Below, piece by piece: positions 4,672 through 5,364 of a stretch of 5,364 bases of DNA; within the stretch, counting starts at the first letter, position 1; each line of letters opens with the position of its first letter. Source of the DNA: Calditrichota bacterium (GTDB lineage Bacteria > Zhuqueibacterota > Zhuqueibacteria > Zhuqueibacterales > Geothermadaptataceae); the NCBI GenBank assembly GCA_008501545.1, contig QQUM01000105.1:1-5364 (forward strand). Reading direction: 5' to 3'. The notes under the pieces were generated by a model that was given only the letters and a program-made list of their open reading frames with translations, was not told the origin of the DNA and made no database searches. A program made the translations under genes and the position numbers.

Positions 4672-5364
4672 CTATTCTTCTTTTGTTAATTCATTAGCAA
4701 TCAATTCAGCCTGTTTCAAAACGGTTTCAGTTGCTAATTTTTGCATATCTGGCGGATAGCCATATTGGCGCAATGTTCTTTTTACGATTACTTTCAATTT
4801 TGCTTTAACACTCTCTTTTATCGTCCAGTCGATACTGGCATTTTGTTTTACTTTTTCATAGAGCACAATGGCCAGTTCACGAAGTTTCTCTTTTTGCATT
4901 AATTCACGGGCGCTTTTATTGTTGGCTACGGCTGTGTAAAAAGCATATTCAAAAGTGGACATATTCATCTCAGCAGGTTCTTTGTCCATCTGCTGAACGT
5001 TTTTACCGATGTTGATTAATTCTTCGATAAATTCAGCAGCGGTGATGATTTTATTGTGATATTTCAGAATTGCTTTTTCCAGCATCTCAAGCAATGCCTT
5101 GCTTTGCACCAGATTAGTCTTAGCGCGGGATTTGATTTCATCATTCAATAGTTTTTTAAGCACTTCCATAGCAATGTTTTTGTGCTTCATCCCTTTAACT
5201 TCTAAAAGGAATTCTTCAGACAAAATAGATATATCCGGCTTTTTAATTCCAGCGGCGTCAAATACATCGATAACCTTATCCGTGACCAAAGCTTTATCAA
5301 TCACCTGCCGGATGGCGGTTTCCAATTCTTCATCGGTTTTGCCTGGGCCAGTTGTCTCAAATTT
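4672..5364 (-). CDS. hsdR: Type I restriction endonuclease subunit R, C-terminal part; N-terminus outside the window
   Basis: HsdR is the ATP-driven translocating and cleaving subunit of type I restriction-modification complexes and works with HsdM and HsdS. Only the last 230 residues are visible. The frame is open to the right edge, and the TTG at 5325 is an internal codon, since KTDEE runs straight into it. The visible part is the helical C-terminal domain of the family (DUF3387 / type I restriction enzyme R C-terminal region). Its signs are DISILSEEFLLEVKGMKHKN (44-63), LLNDEIKSRAKTNLVQSKAL (72-91), FIEELINIGK (112-121), the block IDWTIKESVKAKLKVIVKR (178-196) and YGYPPDMQKLATETVLKQAE (201-220). 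This domain contacts the methyltransferase part in the complex. The SF2 motor and nuclease domains would lie to the right. The stop at 4672 is a normal family end, and a 313-bp gap follows, so hsdR is likely the last gene of its operon. Confidence 0.93.
   Translation of the reverse strand, partial: KFETTGPGKTDEELETAIRQVIDKALVTDKVIDVFDAAGIKKPDISILSEEFLLEVKGMKHKNIAMEVLKKLLNDEIKSRAKTNLVQSKALLEMLEKAILKYHNKIITAAEFIEELINIGKNVQQMDKEPAEMNMSTFEYAFYTAVANNKSARELMQKEKLRELAIVLYEKVKQNASIDWTIKESVKAKLKVIVKRTLRQYGYPPDMQKLATETVLKQAELIANELTKEE

Noticed and set aside
5323..5325. TTG at 5325 as a start codon of a complete 217-residue protein
   Set aside because: The frame stays open to the window edge, and both the upstream residues and the similarity match the interior of HsdR, so the gene is partial.

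Overview
The window carries seven protein genes, all on the minus strand. Two are cut by the window edges. In transcription order (right to left) they are: the C-terminal part of a type I restriction endonuclease subunit HsdR; a Tat-exported protein with two NIPSNAP domains; a DUF1801 (YdhG-like) protein; a small PH-fold-like protein of unknown role; a nickel superoxide dismutase with its own Sec signal peptide; a DinB/YfiT-type putative metal-dependent protein; and the N-terminal three quarters of a CE15 glucuronoyl esterase. No tRNA, rRNA, CRISPR array, insertion sequence or transposase was seen.

Organism: the DNA is moderately AT-rich. Most starts are ATG behind good Shine-Dalgarno sequences (GGAGG, AGGAG, AGAGGA), which argues against a typical Bacteroidota genome. 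The mix of CE15 esterase, Tat-exported NIPSNAP protein, signal-peptide Ni-SOD and DinB/DUF1801 singletons suits an environmental Gram-negative heterotroph, perhaps Calditrichota/KSB1, Planctomycetota or a related group. This placement is inference only.

Layout: 4672-5364 is hsdR, probably the last gene of an hsd operon lying to the right. 4359-4671 is a 313-bp gap with no clear gene, one suspicious open frame without an ATG, and a spaced inverted repeat. 3564-4358 is the NIPSNAP gene. 3030-3494 and 2618-3007 are 22 bp apart and probably form a two-gene unit. 2274-2617 is a 344-bp gap holding a strong palindromic repeat (2486-2522) and the sodN leader. 1782-2273 is sodN, 1144-1653 is the DinB-like gene, and 1-945 is the esterase.

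The genes do not form one pathway. The set looks like an accessory stretch of independent cassettes: defence (hsdR), oxidative-stress protection outside the cytoplasm (sodN), lignocellulose ester cleavage outside the cytoplasm (CE15), and small housekeeping-type proteins of unknown substrate. Three of the seven products (CE15, Ni-SOD, NIPSNAP) carry export signals. The most interesting points are the Ni-SOD, whose predicted signal peptidase cut falls exactly in front of the nickel-binding His1, the CE15 enzyme with Asn at a position where a catalytic acid is often found, and the intergenic palindrome. I found no convincing multi-gene system that is new.
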